Assembly (NCBI GenBank): GCA_930367205.1
Contig: OV884011.1
Coordinates: 142,907,937-142,971,936, forward strand
Direction of reading: 5' to 3'
Length of the DNA stretch: 64,000 nt
From: Acanthosoma haemorrhoidale
Taxonomy: Eukaryota > Arthropoda > Insecta > Hemiptera > Acanthosomatidae
In this document: positions 34,821 to 46,989 of the stretch, piece by piece
Layout: the number at the start of each line of letters is the position of its first letter
How positions within the stretch are numbered: position 1 is the first letter of the stretch
Translations under genes and position numbers: made by a program
Notes under the pieces: model-generated
Seen by the model: the letters and a program-made list of their open reading frames with translations, nothing else
Database searches by the model: none
What the model was told of the DNA's origin: nothing

Positions 34821-35005
34821 GTTATCGTCTATCGGCTTTAGACGATTACGGCTTTAAACGAGAGTAAAAGAAACTGATAATAAAACAACGGCTAGGTTTA
34901 AACTGTCTTTATTCCGCTTTTAATCCTCTGTCTCTGTTTACAGCCTTTGTTTACATGGGGCTACGTGGTATTAGGCCTAACATTGCCATACCACGAGCCT
35001 TAACT
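34820..35005 (-). repeat. 5' LTR of gypsy element 2
   Basis: 186 bp, minus strand, starting AGTTAAGGCTCG and ending GACGATAACT, with GGAATAAAG inside. It aligns end to end with the LTR of element 1, sharing GGCAATGTT and CCTAATACC, but is clearly diverged. Flanked by TATATATA. Confidence 0.85.
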
Positions 35006-36240
35006 TATATATACATATTAATAACTTTTTTTTGTTTACTTTTGCATTAATTTAATGTCATGCTGTAAGACTTCTGCTGTTGTTGTTTTCTTTTTTTTAT
35101 TTTGGTGCCATATAAGAGGATATAGCATTTAAACAAGTTTTCTTTTCTTTTATAATTATTATTATCTTTTCTATAGAGCTTTACAATTTATTTTATTTTG
35201 TCATTATTTTTTTTTTATTTTACCTTTATTATGATGTAATAGTTCTTTTTTTTTTTGCCAGTTGTGAATTTGTCATCTGAACATTAAAGTTATTCATAGG
35301 AGACTCTGTCCTGGAATAAAATTGTTTTCATATTCTATTCTATATCACCCTGAAAAATTCTCTCTTAGTGAGTGTTCACGTCACATTTTCGTAAGTACCG
35401 CAATTGATTTTTCATACATTTTATTTGTTTGCTAAGCGTTAATAACTGCGTTTGAGCACCACTTGAAAGTGAGCCAATTTCCGAAAAGAGGTTTCTGTGC
35501 ATTCTGTCAACGAAGGAAAAATAAAACAACAAGAAATTGTGAGGAATATGTCCTCGCACACTAATTATTCGTGCCCAAAATGTGTTGTTCACGTTTATAT
35601 TATCAAAATTTTAATATGCCATGTTTTTTTTAATTATAAGACGATACTATAGAAAAATTAATCTAAACTGTGTTTTTGTTAAACTTACGTTATGGTAAGT
35701 TATAATTATATAATATAACGTATTGAATAATATAATTTTTGTGAATTCATAAAATCCTTTACTTATCTCTTTATCTTTTAAAATAATATAATAATTGTAT
35801 TTGTTATCTAAAATTTCATTATATCGTGAAAAGAAAAAAAAATTGAAATGCGAAAGAAAGTCAGAAAAGTGCGAGTTCTCAAGCCTCACTTTTCCTAGTA
35901 AGTTCGGCCAGGTTGCATCAAAATTACATTGAAAATGAGGTGGATCACAATCGACTTGAATTTAATGTTTAAAATTTTTAACACGATGTAAAAAATAACA
36001 TCCAGAAATAGTAGGGAATAATTCAGATTTATTATTCAAAAAAGAAATGGGTAAGTTAATAAGGGTCCTTAGCACACTTAAAATTACATTGCTTTGACTT
36101 CAGGGATGCGTAATAACCTCGGTCACTAACGACTCTGAGCTTACTTATGTTAATTAATTAATTAACATATGGGCCCCATAAATGAGAACAATAAATTAGC
36201 CGTTATTCCAAATGAATCCCTGAAAAGTATACACTTGAGT
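35006..36240. other. no gene seen
   Basis: T-rich, then AT-rich. The sequence GGAATAAAATTG near 35313-35324 could be the poly(A) signal of an old LINE tail. TAATTAATTAATTAA lies near 36153. Confidence 0.35.
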
Positions 36241-36535
36241 TGATCAGATTAAAGAACAGGGGGCTACGGATTGAGCGTAAGTCGGGGCGGAAGCATTAAG
36301 CCTCCCTGAATCCTCTCTTTAATAGGACGTTATCATGGCAGCTGTGTGCTCGGCCTCTCCTACGGGATTATTCCCTTCCTGCTCCAGACAGGTTAGTGCC
36401 TTTGAAGTTGTTAACGCAATTAGGAAAGGTTCTGCCGGGATTTGACCGAAACAGAGGTGTTACGCCTACGGAGTTGGAGCTACCAGACCAAGACTGAATT
36501 TATAACCATCGGCAAGTTCCGCTTCTTAGCTCGTA
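36241..36535 (-). repeat. SINE-like, tRNA-related block
   Basis: About 290 bp of GC-richer sequence. On the minus strand GGTCAAATCCCGGCAGAACC resembles a Pol III B box with its T-stem, and TAGCTCCAACTCCG about 34 nt upstream could be an A box. Ends are not defined and there is no clear tail. Confidence 0.4.
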
Positions 36536-39084
36536 GTGTATAGTCAATACTAGGTCTTTACCGAATTCCTTATCCATAAGAATAGTTTATTTCGAAACAA
36601 TAATATACTATATAGGAAACATAATAAGTATCAGTTGACAGTGGCAAATTAAGTGTGGATCCACTGTTACACATTTGTATAAAAGAACAAAAGTAAGTTA
36701 TATTAGTACTGAGTTACTGCATTTAGTTTGGAATAAATTGTTTTCGCTACAGGTATGTAGTTCGTGTTGATGGGTGGTATACACACACACACACACACAT
36801 ATATACGAAGTATTTATATTGTATGGCTGCAAATAGATTATATTAAAGAAAAACATATTTCGTTGAATAGAAGAAGCACTATTATTACATTTCTGTTAAT
36901 TAAAAGTTTTCTGAGTTCGTTTTAATATTAAGTAGATTTGATGTCATTCGCTGTAAATTCACATAGTCTTCTAATTTCTTTAAGGTTGTTCCACAACCAA
37001 TCTTTATTTCCTCCTTAATTTACTAACTCATTGGGGTATTATAAATAGGATATTTTTCTGTCTAGAATGTATGCATTGATTAGGCCTTATGGTTTTTGAT
37101 GGAATCAAAATGTATATTTTAGACCATCATATCTTGTGCACTAAGTCCACTGTTCTGCATATTACATTTATATTTCTGTCCTCATTGCCATGTATATATT
37201 CCAAGTAACTTATGAATTCAATGTAATGAAAAACACTTAAAATATCAGTTTATTGCGGAAATGGTCCGGTGGATAGAATTGGACCGCTGGAGCTCTAGTT
37301 GGCTACGCGAAGACCATAAATTCTTTGGAATCCCCCCCCCCCACCTAAGATATTAATACCGTTTCTTCCTCCAACATAAATTATTTATTTGTTGAGTCAA
37401 TAGTCATTTCATAGCTATGGTCTGGAAATTATATTTTTGTGAAGCCAGATTCCAATATCGATGCATTGTTTTTATCTACTTGGGTGACCGCTAGAAGATT
37501 GGTTAAATGTTCTATATTCATAATATAATGTATGACTATGAGCTATTTGCTGGGTGGTCGTATTTATTTTATGTAGATGTGTAGGGCATTTATATCCTGC
37601 GCAAATAGTTTTGACAATTTATCACCTTGTTTGTTATTTTCAACTAAGAAGAGTTTCATTCTTCTACATAATGACGTTGGTTCTAGATCGTTGACGGGTG
37701 TAATGGTGTTTGATTTTGTGTTATTTGCAGCTTATAATTACTGGGTAGTTAGAAAAGTCCGAAGGCTGCCACTGAAGAAATTTGTTCGGCAATAGGTAAA
37801 GGGATGCTGTTTTGGTTCAAACGCCCACCAATGCTGGAAATATAACCCACCTCGTTCATGAGGCCACCTTGAGAATGTAAGCCATGATTGGAATGTTAGC
37901 ACACGGTGGTACATTAAAAGCTTCAAATTCCACAGTATGTGTATTAGTTTTTGAAATTTAAGATTAATTCCTGCACAATATTATAATAAACTAGTATTAG
38001 CATCGTCCAAGAATCCTATTACTTCGTTGATAGGGGTAGGGTAGGTAAAAAACCCATAAGTTGATGTTGAGCAATACTTGATATTAAGTCGGTCAGTAAT
38101 AATTTAAACATTTTAAAATTTCTAACCAGATCAATTTTATATGGTTTTACGTTTGTGAGGGGTAGTATGTCACCTCCCAAGATTCTTCCCTAAAAATCAT
38201 TGGGTGCTTTGGTGGTACTTTGGTCCTGATGGTTGTGGGAACTCTCAGTGCATTCAGATAATAATTTACAGAAAATAATTTCATCCCAAGATAATTTAGA
38301 AGTAAACGTAAGTCTCATGCTAATAACTACAATTTGTACGGAATAATCTGAAATTAAATGTTCGTTAGATTTAAGAAAAGAAAAACAAATAATTTTTTCG
38401 CTTTGTTGTGATTTAATTGGAACTACTAATAGTTCCTATGCTTTTGCACAAGGGTGATCATTGCAGCTGCTTTTGACCGTATTGTAGACCAGCGTAAATC
38501 ACTACATCTGTCATTTTTCTGACCGGACCGTAAGCCCTGACCTAATTGTCCGAGCATATTTCCATTATAGGCCCCAGTCCCGGGTAGCCAACAGGTGAAT
38601 CACCGATAACTCTAACATAAATCCCTTTTCATTTCATTTGTACCTTTCCTGTTTCCTGGAGTCAATTTTTCCCTTTATTGCTGGCCATTCTGATCCTGGC
38701 CGTTACAACCCGACTGTCCGGGCCCGTTTGTTATCAATACAAACGGTTTGGCTTTATTTTGTTTGTTTTTATTCCCCAATATTTACTTACACAAGACTTG
38801 GGTGTTTTATGTTTAAATGATTCCATGCGTATAGAAGTCCATGCATGTATGTGCCAAATTGTGAACTGAAGCAGATTTTTTTTATCAGTTCCATGAATTA
38901 GCTAATATATTTAAATTTGTTTATGCACTTACCTAACTAGTTCATTGAGAGATCTACCTAGAACTGTGGGCTTCAATATCATAAAGGCCACGCCTTAGCC
39001 ATTGTAACAAATGGCCATTTAAAACTATCTCTTTGGCTTTGAGTAACCTATTCGAGTAAAATTTTGAATACTCATATTCAAATT
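36536..39084. other. no gene seen; (AC)n near 36781-36800
   Basis: A CA/TA microsatellite lies at 36780-36807 and a C10 run near 37335. Several ORFs of 60-75 codons lack motifs. 38440-38640 is somewhat GC-richer but unidentified. Confidence 0.35.
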
Positions 39085-39255
39085 CAAAAACTTTATTACG
39101 ATAAAATTGCCATCTGCCTTATTGGGGAGTAAGTAATTGTGATAAATGTTCTCATTCACGCCATATTTACAATTTTCATTCACTCGCTCGTTCATTCAGA
39201 ATTTACAAGTAGTCCAGAGACCTCCCAAATCCACATGGTTGAACCAAGATTTGAC
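39085..39255 (-). repeat. LINE 3' tip (family A/B/C)
   Basis: About 170 bp, minus strand, matching the terminal 3' UTR of the LINE family at 3.5, 51.8 and 60.5 kb: it shares AATTG.CATCTGCCTTATTG, the ATTCACTCGCTC segment and CAGAGACCTCCCAAATCCAC. Confidence 0.75.
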
Positions 39256-39606
39256 CTCAGCAAAATATTGTTACAGCGTATTTCATTTCTCTTTTGTTTT
39301 AATTTTTTCATTAATCATTAATTCATTGCTTCCTTTGCAGCCCTGTTAATTTCTCGAACATAATGGTTGACTTTTACTCATTCTCGCACATTACCGACTT
39401 AATAACCATTGAGTTTTACACTGTGCGGGCTTTCATCACACTAGGTATTTATGTATTTTATTTGTTTTGTTTGAAAACTGAAACCTTCATGCTTGCGTTA
39501 AGGTGGCTGCCTGTATATTTCCATGATCGCAACAGGGACCTTGTGGCACAAAAATGCTCTTATTATTATATACAAAAATCATTAAGCATATTTATTTATA
39601 TATATA

Positions 39607-39871
39607 GTTAAGGTGTCTTAACTAATCCCAAACATGGATAATCCATGTTTACACTCCCCCCTATATATAGGCTGAGCTTAAGGCTCTCGCATTCATTCTC
39701 TTAGTGTCACGCGATGTAGTATGCATTCTCATTCGCTTCATGTACCTTGATGTGTTAAGTTGTTACTCCGTTACTCCGCTAGTATAAGACTCTTTGTTGT
39801 ATCTTTCCAATAAATCTTTTTAAAAAGGGTCTTCCGTCGAGAGATTATTTGATTATATTATTATTATTACA
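39607..39871 (+). repeat. LTR-like block
   Basis: Starts AGTTAAGGTG right after a TATATATATA flank, as do the gypsy LTRs here. It contains a TATA-like CTATATATAGGC, then AATAAATC about 150 bp later, and an inverted repeat AACATGGATAATCCATGTT. The 3' end is uncertain (no clear ...AACT end; the last plausible point is TATTACA at 39871). Confidence 0.45.
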
Positions 39872-40165
39872 TGAACCCCTCTTGTCTGCCCTTCTTTTAT
39901 TTTATAAATTTAATTTATTGATTGTAACTAACTTTTGTTAAGCACTTAACTAGTTACATTGGTGGTTATGATTGTCCAAAAATATGTCCCTTGAGTAAAG
40001 AGTTGAATTTACTTTTAATTAGGGTTATTTAATAGACAAGAGGATGCAATAACACCATTCAATAATAATTAGGGAAATTTAGGAAAGCATTATTAAGAAC
40101 TGCAAATTATGAAGAAATAATTTGAAAAATGACTTTAAATGAATTGCAGCATAAAACATTAAATT

Positions 40166-41038
40166 TATACTGTCGGGTCGTTACGAGGGGGGTGCCTAGT
40201 TACCCTAGTCCTGGTGACGAAGTGAGGGTTGATTAGGCTATGACCTGGACAATCGTTTCATGACGGTCTTACTATCTGACTCCATATTTGATGTTCATGA
40301 GCAGAGGAATAGGGTAGGTAGTACAGGTAGTTTTTGTTTAGTCTTGGAATGACCACGAATTCACACTCGGTATCTGAGGGTAGGCGAAATCCGTCCGGAT
40401 CCCAAAGGCGAGTGTGAACCGGAGAGAGGCAGACTGGATTGCCGTGGGAGACACTACTTGGTAAATATGAAGTTTCCATGACAACCGTTGTCTGCGAGGT
40501 AGAAGTCTCTCCCAAAGAGCTCCTAGTTTTAGCGAGGCGAAGGCAGAGAATCCCACTAGGAGAGTGTGGGGTTTGACAAGGCCGGACTAAAACATAGTGA
40601 GGTTAGGAAGAGAGAGGTCCAGACATTTTCATAAATGAGAAGGCCAAGTTCTTGAACATCAGTGCAGCCGCAAGTCATCAGTTAGGTAGTCGTCGGGAGA
40701 ATTATTTACAGGCCCAAACCGCGGGTCTTATATACCCAGCTGGCTTCGTTAGTAGGCAATCATCTCCGGTTTTATTGTACCCAATGCCACCTCAGTATGC
40801 GGTGACATTTTGTTCTCGACAGCCCTAGGTCTGGGTCGCTTAACTACCTGCACCGGGTAGCGGGTGACCCAGCTCCTATAAATAATTGACTTGCCGCTGC
40901 GGCTTATTGTTTACAACATTTACAATGATTTATGGTTTGGTAATGTTATTTACATTTGTTTTAAATTAATTTACAATATATATATACAATAGAGTATAGG
41001 TTGATTTATCTTATGTAGTTAGTGGTCGCTACATATAC
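40166..41038. mobile_element. 863 bp solo LTR with 5 bp target-site duplication
   Basis: The block 40171-41033 begins TGTCGGGTCGTTACG and ends GGTCGCTACA, the canonical TG...CA ends. It is flanked on both sides by TATAC (40166-40170 and 41034-41038). It is GC-richer than its surroundings, has no coding content, and holds TATA-like motifs on both strands (TATAAATA near 40876 plus; TATATAAG near 40733 minus), so orientation is unresolved. It represents a different LTR family from the short AGT...ACT repeats. Confidence 0.8.
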
Positions 41039-42059
41039 TATAAACGAAATTATTTTACAAGAGATTTATCAATATAATCAACTTAAGATCAATTATGAAA
41101 ATTGTAATATAAAAGATTAAGATAATATTATAATCAGAATTGTTTTACAATAAATTTATCAATACAATTAATTTACAATTTCACATTAGTTACCCTTTAT
41201 ACAATTCTCTTTGAATTTAATTCTTTTCGTTGATTAACCTCGAGAATAAAATTATATACTTACTAGTTAAGGTGGTGCGATTAGCTGAGGTCTTTTCTCT
41301 TGATAGCGTCTTCTAATATTGCAGATTGTGAGTAGAAAATCGTCAGGTCTTGATTTAACTCCGCCCTTTCCTCGTTTACCCTTGCTATCTCGACCTTTGC
41401 TCTAAAATTTTATCGGCGGTTCCTTCTCCCTCCAAATCGCGTGATTGAAAAATAATTAAGTTGGTTTGGGATCTGCTGCCTTCTGTTAGTTTTCATTCAG
41501 AGATAGTTTTCTGAGACCTGTCTATCTTGTTTATTGACGTCACCCTTTCGGTACCTGTTTTGTGGCCCTGGCACAAAAACCCGTCATAAACGAAATTTTT
41601 AAGAGTTTCAATTTAATGATTCTAGCATGAAACAAATCACATACATTTCCCTTTGAGTTCACTATTCGTAAACTCATTCCCATCACACAGTTTTACATTT
41701 AACGAACCCATTCAACGAATATTGAATATAACTGATAAATGAGCATAAGATAATTGGAAGAATATTATTAGGATATGGTTTTAATTCTTCCTTAACTATT
41801 TAATATTTACGATTCCATTTTCAAAGATACAATACCATAATGATATATATCTTGGATATGCGGTATCAGAGATAGCCAGGTCGGGGTCCATAATGGAAAA
41901 AACAAGATTTAGACGACTGTTATACAACAACAGAGTACGTGAGCATGGCAGCAGGCTCTCTCAATACTTCTAACTGTACTGTACACGTCACCACTAACGA
42001 ATGACCTAGATGAGGCTCTTCCTTTCGATAGGTTCAAAGTGCTCAGCCAGAAGACGCTC
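41039..42059. other. spacer; possible short LINE relic near 41930-42060
   Basis: Mostly AT-rich. At 41970-42055 the plus strand reads TVLYTSPLTN...LPFDRFKVLS, which resembles the region after the RT domain of the LINEs here. Too short to classify. Confidence 0.35.
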
Positions 42060-43720
42060 TGGTCGTATTCCTTTTTTCCTGACCTGCTTTTTTATTTGAC
42101 CTGTTTGAAGGTGGGGTGAAGGAATTAATGACCTCGGTAGAAGTGTAAATGTCGCGGTGCAGTGGTGAGAGTCCACTGTAGGTTGAGCCTAGAGTCTCTC
42201 TAGGCATGTAGTGCAGGCTCATTCATTGGATAGAAGTAGTGGGTGCCCGTCAGGGGCTTGTTAGTTAGCCAAGGGCCGTAATGTCATCCATCTTGTCTGC
42301 TTTCCCATTCCTAGAGAGTCGCCATCTTGCCGGTAGTGGTGGGGGTCGCAGGTAACGGAATAGGGGTTTTTGGCAATGCTTTACCGAGTCAAAGAACTTG
42401 ATGTGTCTTCTTCTGATGGCTTCGGTGGAGGTGGGGATCTCGAACTTTTCGTAGATCGCAGGATGTTATTATGGAAGTGCTGGAGCTTTGTCATGGTGCC
42501 GGTGTGAAGAAATCGGAAAAGCGGAGTCCCAAACAGTAGAGCTGGCCTCAGGATCCTCTTATATATCAACAGTTTCAACCTAAGGGATATAGCCGGGCTT
42601 GTAATAAGATGTTGGAGAGAGTAGTAAATCCTACGTACTGTTTTCAGCTTCTTCTGCTGGCGTGTGCTGAACGTAATGTACCTGCCTAGGTTGATTCTTA
42701 AGTAGCATATGCTATTGGCAAGTTTGCAGTTCGGTCTATGTTGAAGCTGGTTGGGAGCTTTCTTTTCCCGTGCTGGAACGAGAAAACGATCCCTTGAGTC
42801 TTGGCCGGCTTTACCTGAATGTTGACCGCTCGTAGCCTGTCAGTGATTAGCTGACTAGCGCCCTCTGCAGCCTTTAGCGCTTTCACTGGGTTGAGGCTGG
42901 TGCTGTAGACTCCTATTTCGTCCGCATACGCTGCCACATCACAGTTGAAGTATGAAGCTCCTACTATGTGCGCGGTGTATATGTTAAAGAGTAGGGGTCT
43001 AAGCACCGACCGTTGGGAAACTCTGACGATGAAATCTATTCTAATGGTAGAGATAACTCCTATTCGCACAGAAAAAGTTCTGCCTGCGAGATAGGAAGCC
43101 ATTACGTTCTGTAGTTGCACCGGAAATACAGTGCTCGCTCAGACGTCTTAGAAGTGTGTGATGATCTACAGAGTTGAATGCTTTAGAGCAATCGAGGGAG
43201 ATCATGGCAGTGACTTTGTTGTTCCGCATGTTCGTTGCAATGTTCGTTGCTGAAGTTTTACCAGAGTGCAGTACGAACTGAGGCCTTTAATGAAGCCGGT
43301 CTGTTGAGGTGGGATAATGTCTTGAGAGTCACAGTGTCTGGCGAGATGGTTGTAGAGAATCCTGTCGTAGATCTTTGACAATTGAGTCAGCAGACTGATG
43401 GGCCTGTAGTGAGCAGGCTCGTATCCACTCTTGCCCGGCTTTAGGAGTGGGACGACGACAGCTTGCTTCCACGTCTGGAGAAAATAGTGTAGTCTCGGAG
43501 AAGAATTGACTATGTTCACTATGTGAGATATTCCCGTGGTAGCTGCTTCAGAAGAATTTTCTGGATGTCATCATCCCCCGGTGCTCTATTGCCTTTGGTT
43601 CGTATACATTCGATGAACCTGGTGGTAGGAGGTATGTATGGCGGTGGGGGTGGGGGGTCTGCTGGTCGGGTGCTGTGATGGGCTCGCTGTCATTATCCCC
43701 TCTCAGGTGACTAGTATGCC
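42060..43720 (-). mobile_element. LINE fragment, RT to 3' UTR
   Basis: On the minus strand it runs from the start of RT (RFIECIRTKGNRAPGDDD, then LLKQLP) through TWKQAVVVPLLKPGKSG and ISLDCSKAFNSVDHH. VRVSQRSVLRPLLFN follows in place of GVPQGS, then YADEIGVY in place of YADD, VKPAKTQGIVFSF and the post-RT region (RPALLFGTPLFRFL). A 3' UTR follows with CCTAGAGAGACTCTAGG. Four frames are needed. It is a diverged relative of the 28-30 kb element. A plus-strand LINE piece starts at its 5' edge (about 43725). Confidence 0.85.
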
Positions 43721-43724
43721 CTCC

Positions 43725-45410
43725 ATTAGTATGCCACTATGCCCTCGTAGGTGGCCTGCTCTGATCCAAATAAAAGGTCATTCTACTGCCATTGAAAGGG
43801 TCACCGGTTACGGTTATCATATTCTCGTTGCTGTACGCCTTGGTATCAATTTGAAGGAAGTGGCTTCACCGCTGACTACAAGTGATCCCAGGCTTCACCA
43901 CCTGACAGTAAAGGTAAATTTGGGAAAAAACATTAACCTTACTGTTCTATATAGAAGACTGTAGGCATCTCCCCAGGAGTACCTAGCCCTACTAAACGAA
44001 GTGCGCAGAGGTCTAACCACTGGGTGGTGGGAGATCCCAATGCGAGACACACGATGTGGTATAACACCACAACAAACAGGGCTGGGAGACTCCTTGTGAG
44101 AACGCCGTTTGCAGTCGTTCACCCCCAGACTATTCGACATAGAGGTAACACGCAGGCCACCTTGACAATTGACTTACGTCTGACCACAGGCCAGTACTGT
44201 ACGCAGTGGATTGTAAAGTGGTGACCCCTCGCCCCACGATACAACTACCGTCGGGCCGACTGGGAGCTGTATCGGTCGCAGATTTACAATAACATGCATA
44301 CGGTGCCAATTCTCCGCACGAAAGAAGAAGAGGATCTTCAACTAACTTTCATAACTGATGAGACGCCGCAGACACTGCGATCCCGAAGTTCAGCCCCATG
44401 CCATGTGACCACCTCCAGACAATATTCTTAAAATGATTGCCTTGCGCAACAATTGGAAGAATAGATAGTAAAGGACGAGAGGTAAGCAAGCTAAGGTGGT
44501 TGTGCATTATCTCACAACGCAAATCCAAGGCTTGATGAAACTCTGGAAAACAGCAAAGAGGCATGAGCGACTTCGAAGCACTCACGGCGAAAGTTCTGGA
44601 AGCTGTTGAAGACTACAAAAGGCAAGGCAGCTACTGTCCGTCTTCACTAAGGCGACAATGTTCCTACTGCTGAGCAGCAGGCAACAAAACTGGCCGACCA
44701 CTACGCTAGGGATATATATACTATCATATGTTTTCTCTGGTATATGCACAATGAACCAACAGAACCACATGTTTGTATAACCGAAGCTCAACGCGACTCT
44801 TCGCCGGTGTTAGGAAAACTGAGCACCAGGGCACAACGGGATACAAACAGTGCTGCTCCAAAAAATGCCGAGTAGAGGGATAGTAAAACTCGCAAACTTA
44901 TACAACTCTTTTATAAGATTGCGGTACTTTCCTGACTCATGGAAACAAGCCATCTTTTTTCCATTACTCAAGCCAGCAAAGAGCGGAGACCACCCAGCCC
45001 ACTACCGCCCGATTAGTTTGCTACCGCAGATGGGAAAAATTTCGAGAAAATTCTATTGAATAAACTCAAAAATTACTGCGCGGAAAATTATATTATTCCA
45101 CCAGAACAGACTGGATTTCAATCCATGAATAGATTTCTATTCACTTTATAGATTTCAATGAATAGAAACATAGCCACGGCTATGTTTCGATTGACTGCGC
45201 TCAAGCATTCGACTTGGAGTCCCACGGGACACTGTATCGTCAAATACTCTGCGACCTCCGTTTTTAGTAACCATATTGCGACGAAGTTGACTTCCCCCAA
45301 TCTATCACTGCATCTAAAGCTATTGATTTACAAGAGTGCACTCAGGCCTACTCTGCTGTATGGTGCACCGCTTTTTCGTCATCTGACGTATACGACAGGT
45401 CGGTGACTCC
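43725..45410 (+). mobile_element. LINE fragment, endonuclease middle to RT, internally deleted
   Basis: Plus strand: the mid endonuclease (VTGYGYHILVAV, INLTVLYRRL), VVGDPNARHTMWYN (the GD.NA.H block, 44025), a linker, then RT (LLQKMPSRGI, SWKQAIFFPLLKPAKSG, HYRPISLLPQM at about 45000). After 45200 the RT core is missing and the reading resumes at SLHLKLLIYKSALRPTLLYG (45300-45370). The active site is therefore deleted. Same family as 19.4-20.9 kb. Confidence 0.8.
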
Positions 45411-45489
45411 AATAATTCCAAAATGGTATACTGATGGAAGTGGTCAGACATACTTCATTCGAGCAACGGGGCAACAGCCTGACTAGAAT

Positions 45490-46640
45490 AGCCACGCCCC
45501 CCTGAGATTGTTTCCGTGTTCTGCCGGTAGGTAGAGTAGCCTGGAAAACGACAGTAGCAGTCCTTCTTCAGTCTGGTGTCTGTTAGAACTGCTACATCCG
45601 GATTATGGCAGCGCAATATTGCTTCGACGTCACCCTATTTGGGCCTAAGGCCACAAACGTTATAATTAAGAATATTGTGCCCGATCATGGAGTTGCTGTT
45701 CTCTCGAGTCTAGCCAGAACTCTTCCAATAAAACCAGTCAACTGTGACGTCATCTGATTCATGGATGTTATCATGACACCTAACATGTTGAACATGTCGT
45801 CCATATTTGAGGTGGGTTAAGCCGAGGGCGCAGGAAACTATTCTGTAATCAGGTGCTTCCCAGAGGCCCCCTAAGAATTTGAGGCCGTTTTTATTGGAGG
45901 TGGGGGTGCTGGAGCGTATCTAGTGGCCCTAGGCGGTGCAATTGTGTTGTGCTGGGCCTGGCATAGTACCTCGATTGCTTGCATCAGTGGGGCATCGTTG
46001 AAACGAGGCAACATGGCCCTCCTCGCAGGTAGCACAGCGTAGGGGCACTGCCTGGTCACGTGGCCATTCTTTTGTTTCGTGAGGCTGTCTACGCAACTCA
46101 CATGTCGGGGATTTAAAACAATATCGCATATTATGGCCATACGTTTGCCAATTTCGGCACATAGGATGCCTTGTTTCTCGTTATATGTGCTAACTCTGAA
46201 TAGCACATTGTTTAGGTGGCCGATTTGTTTTAGTTTATCTGCAGTGAGAGTGGCGTCCCCTATTACGATTATTAGTGTACGGTGAGTAGACATGTAAGGT
46301 CATAGCTATTTAACTTTCACATGACTAGGGGAGGTATTGTCTTGGGCTTAGTGGTCGTTGGCTCGGTTTGGGATGTATGAGGCTGAACCTGAGTTGCAAT
46401 TTGCGGCACTGTTCTAGGTCGACAGAGTCGTTTTGGCTGTTTGAATCTTTCAATAGTTTCTATTTTGGGAGTAGGGCTGGCTGGGGAGTCAGAAATATCA
46501 TATGTAATCTCTATATGGACTCCAGAAGGTTTTCTGGGGTCTCTACCGGCGGGCATTGTCTCTAGGGGTTCGTGCGACTCACGCCCAGTTGGGGGGGGGG
46601 GGTGCACTGTTTCACTTAGAATTTGCAATAAGTACTTACA
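45490..46640 (-). mobile_element. LINE fragment, ORF1 (gag-like) and endonuclease start
   Basis: On the minus strand a proline-rich N-terminal part (46628-46317) is followed by a gag-like domain (46293-45871) with zinc-knuckle remnants: CRNWQTYGHNMRYC (second Cys lost) and CATCEEGHVASFQRC. After a gap, the endonuclease start appears (ILNYNVCGLRPK, PDVAVLTDTRLKKDCYC, about 45690-45520). It ends where the plus-strand fragment begins. It may be the 5' half of the element whose 3' half is at 42.1-43.7 kb. Confidence 0.75.
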
Positions 46641-46989
46641 ATGCGGTTCTTACTGCTGCTCTTATTGCTTACTGTCTTCATGGGAATTCATTGATTCACT
46701 GAATATCACAACAAATTATTGTGTGATCAGCAGTTGTCCAATCAGCAGATCCGGAAATGCAAGCATACCCCTCAAGAGCGTAATCTAGTGGCAGCACTCT
46801 GGATGGATGGTCTATGGGAAGACCAAGTGGATTCATTCTGTTGTGGTCACTGGTAGCCCGTCTTCTTCCTATAATAATAATTCCTCCTTGTGAATCAATG
46901 TTACAACGTGTAAATCTTTTATAGTTACATCGTTTTATTTTATAATGCAACATTAATTCTCACCTACTGTAAACACCTTGTTTATTTAG
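46641..46989. other. spacer
   Basis: No gene seen; short minus-strand frame at 46696-46953 without motifs. Confidence 0.35.

Larger units (their letters stand above)
32894..35005 (-). mobile_element. Ty3/gypsy element 2, 5' part (LTR, primer site, gag, protease)
   Basis: On the minus strand the order is LTR (35005-34820), primer-binding site, gag, protease and the protease-RT linker. The linker is homologous to the start of element 1 (1-180) and breaks off at about 32900 against the plus-strand LINE, so RT, integrase and the 3' LTR are missing. The 5' flank is TATATA, as for the other LTRs of this lineage. Confidence 0.88.

Noticed and set aside
40258..40556. Two overlapping minus-strand ORFs
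   Set aside because: They fall inside the 863 bp solo LTR, which is non-coding; chance ORFs in GC-richer sequence.
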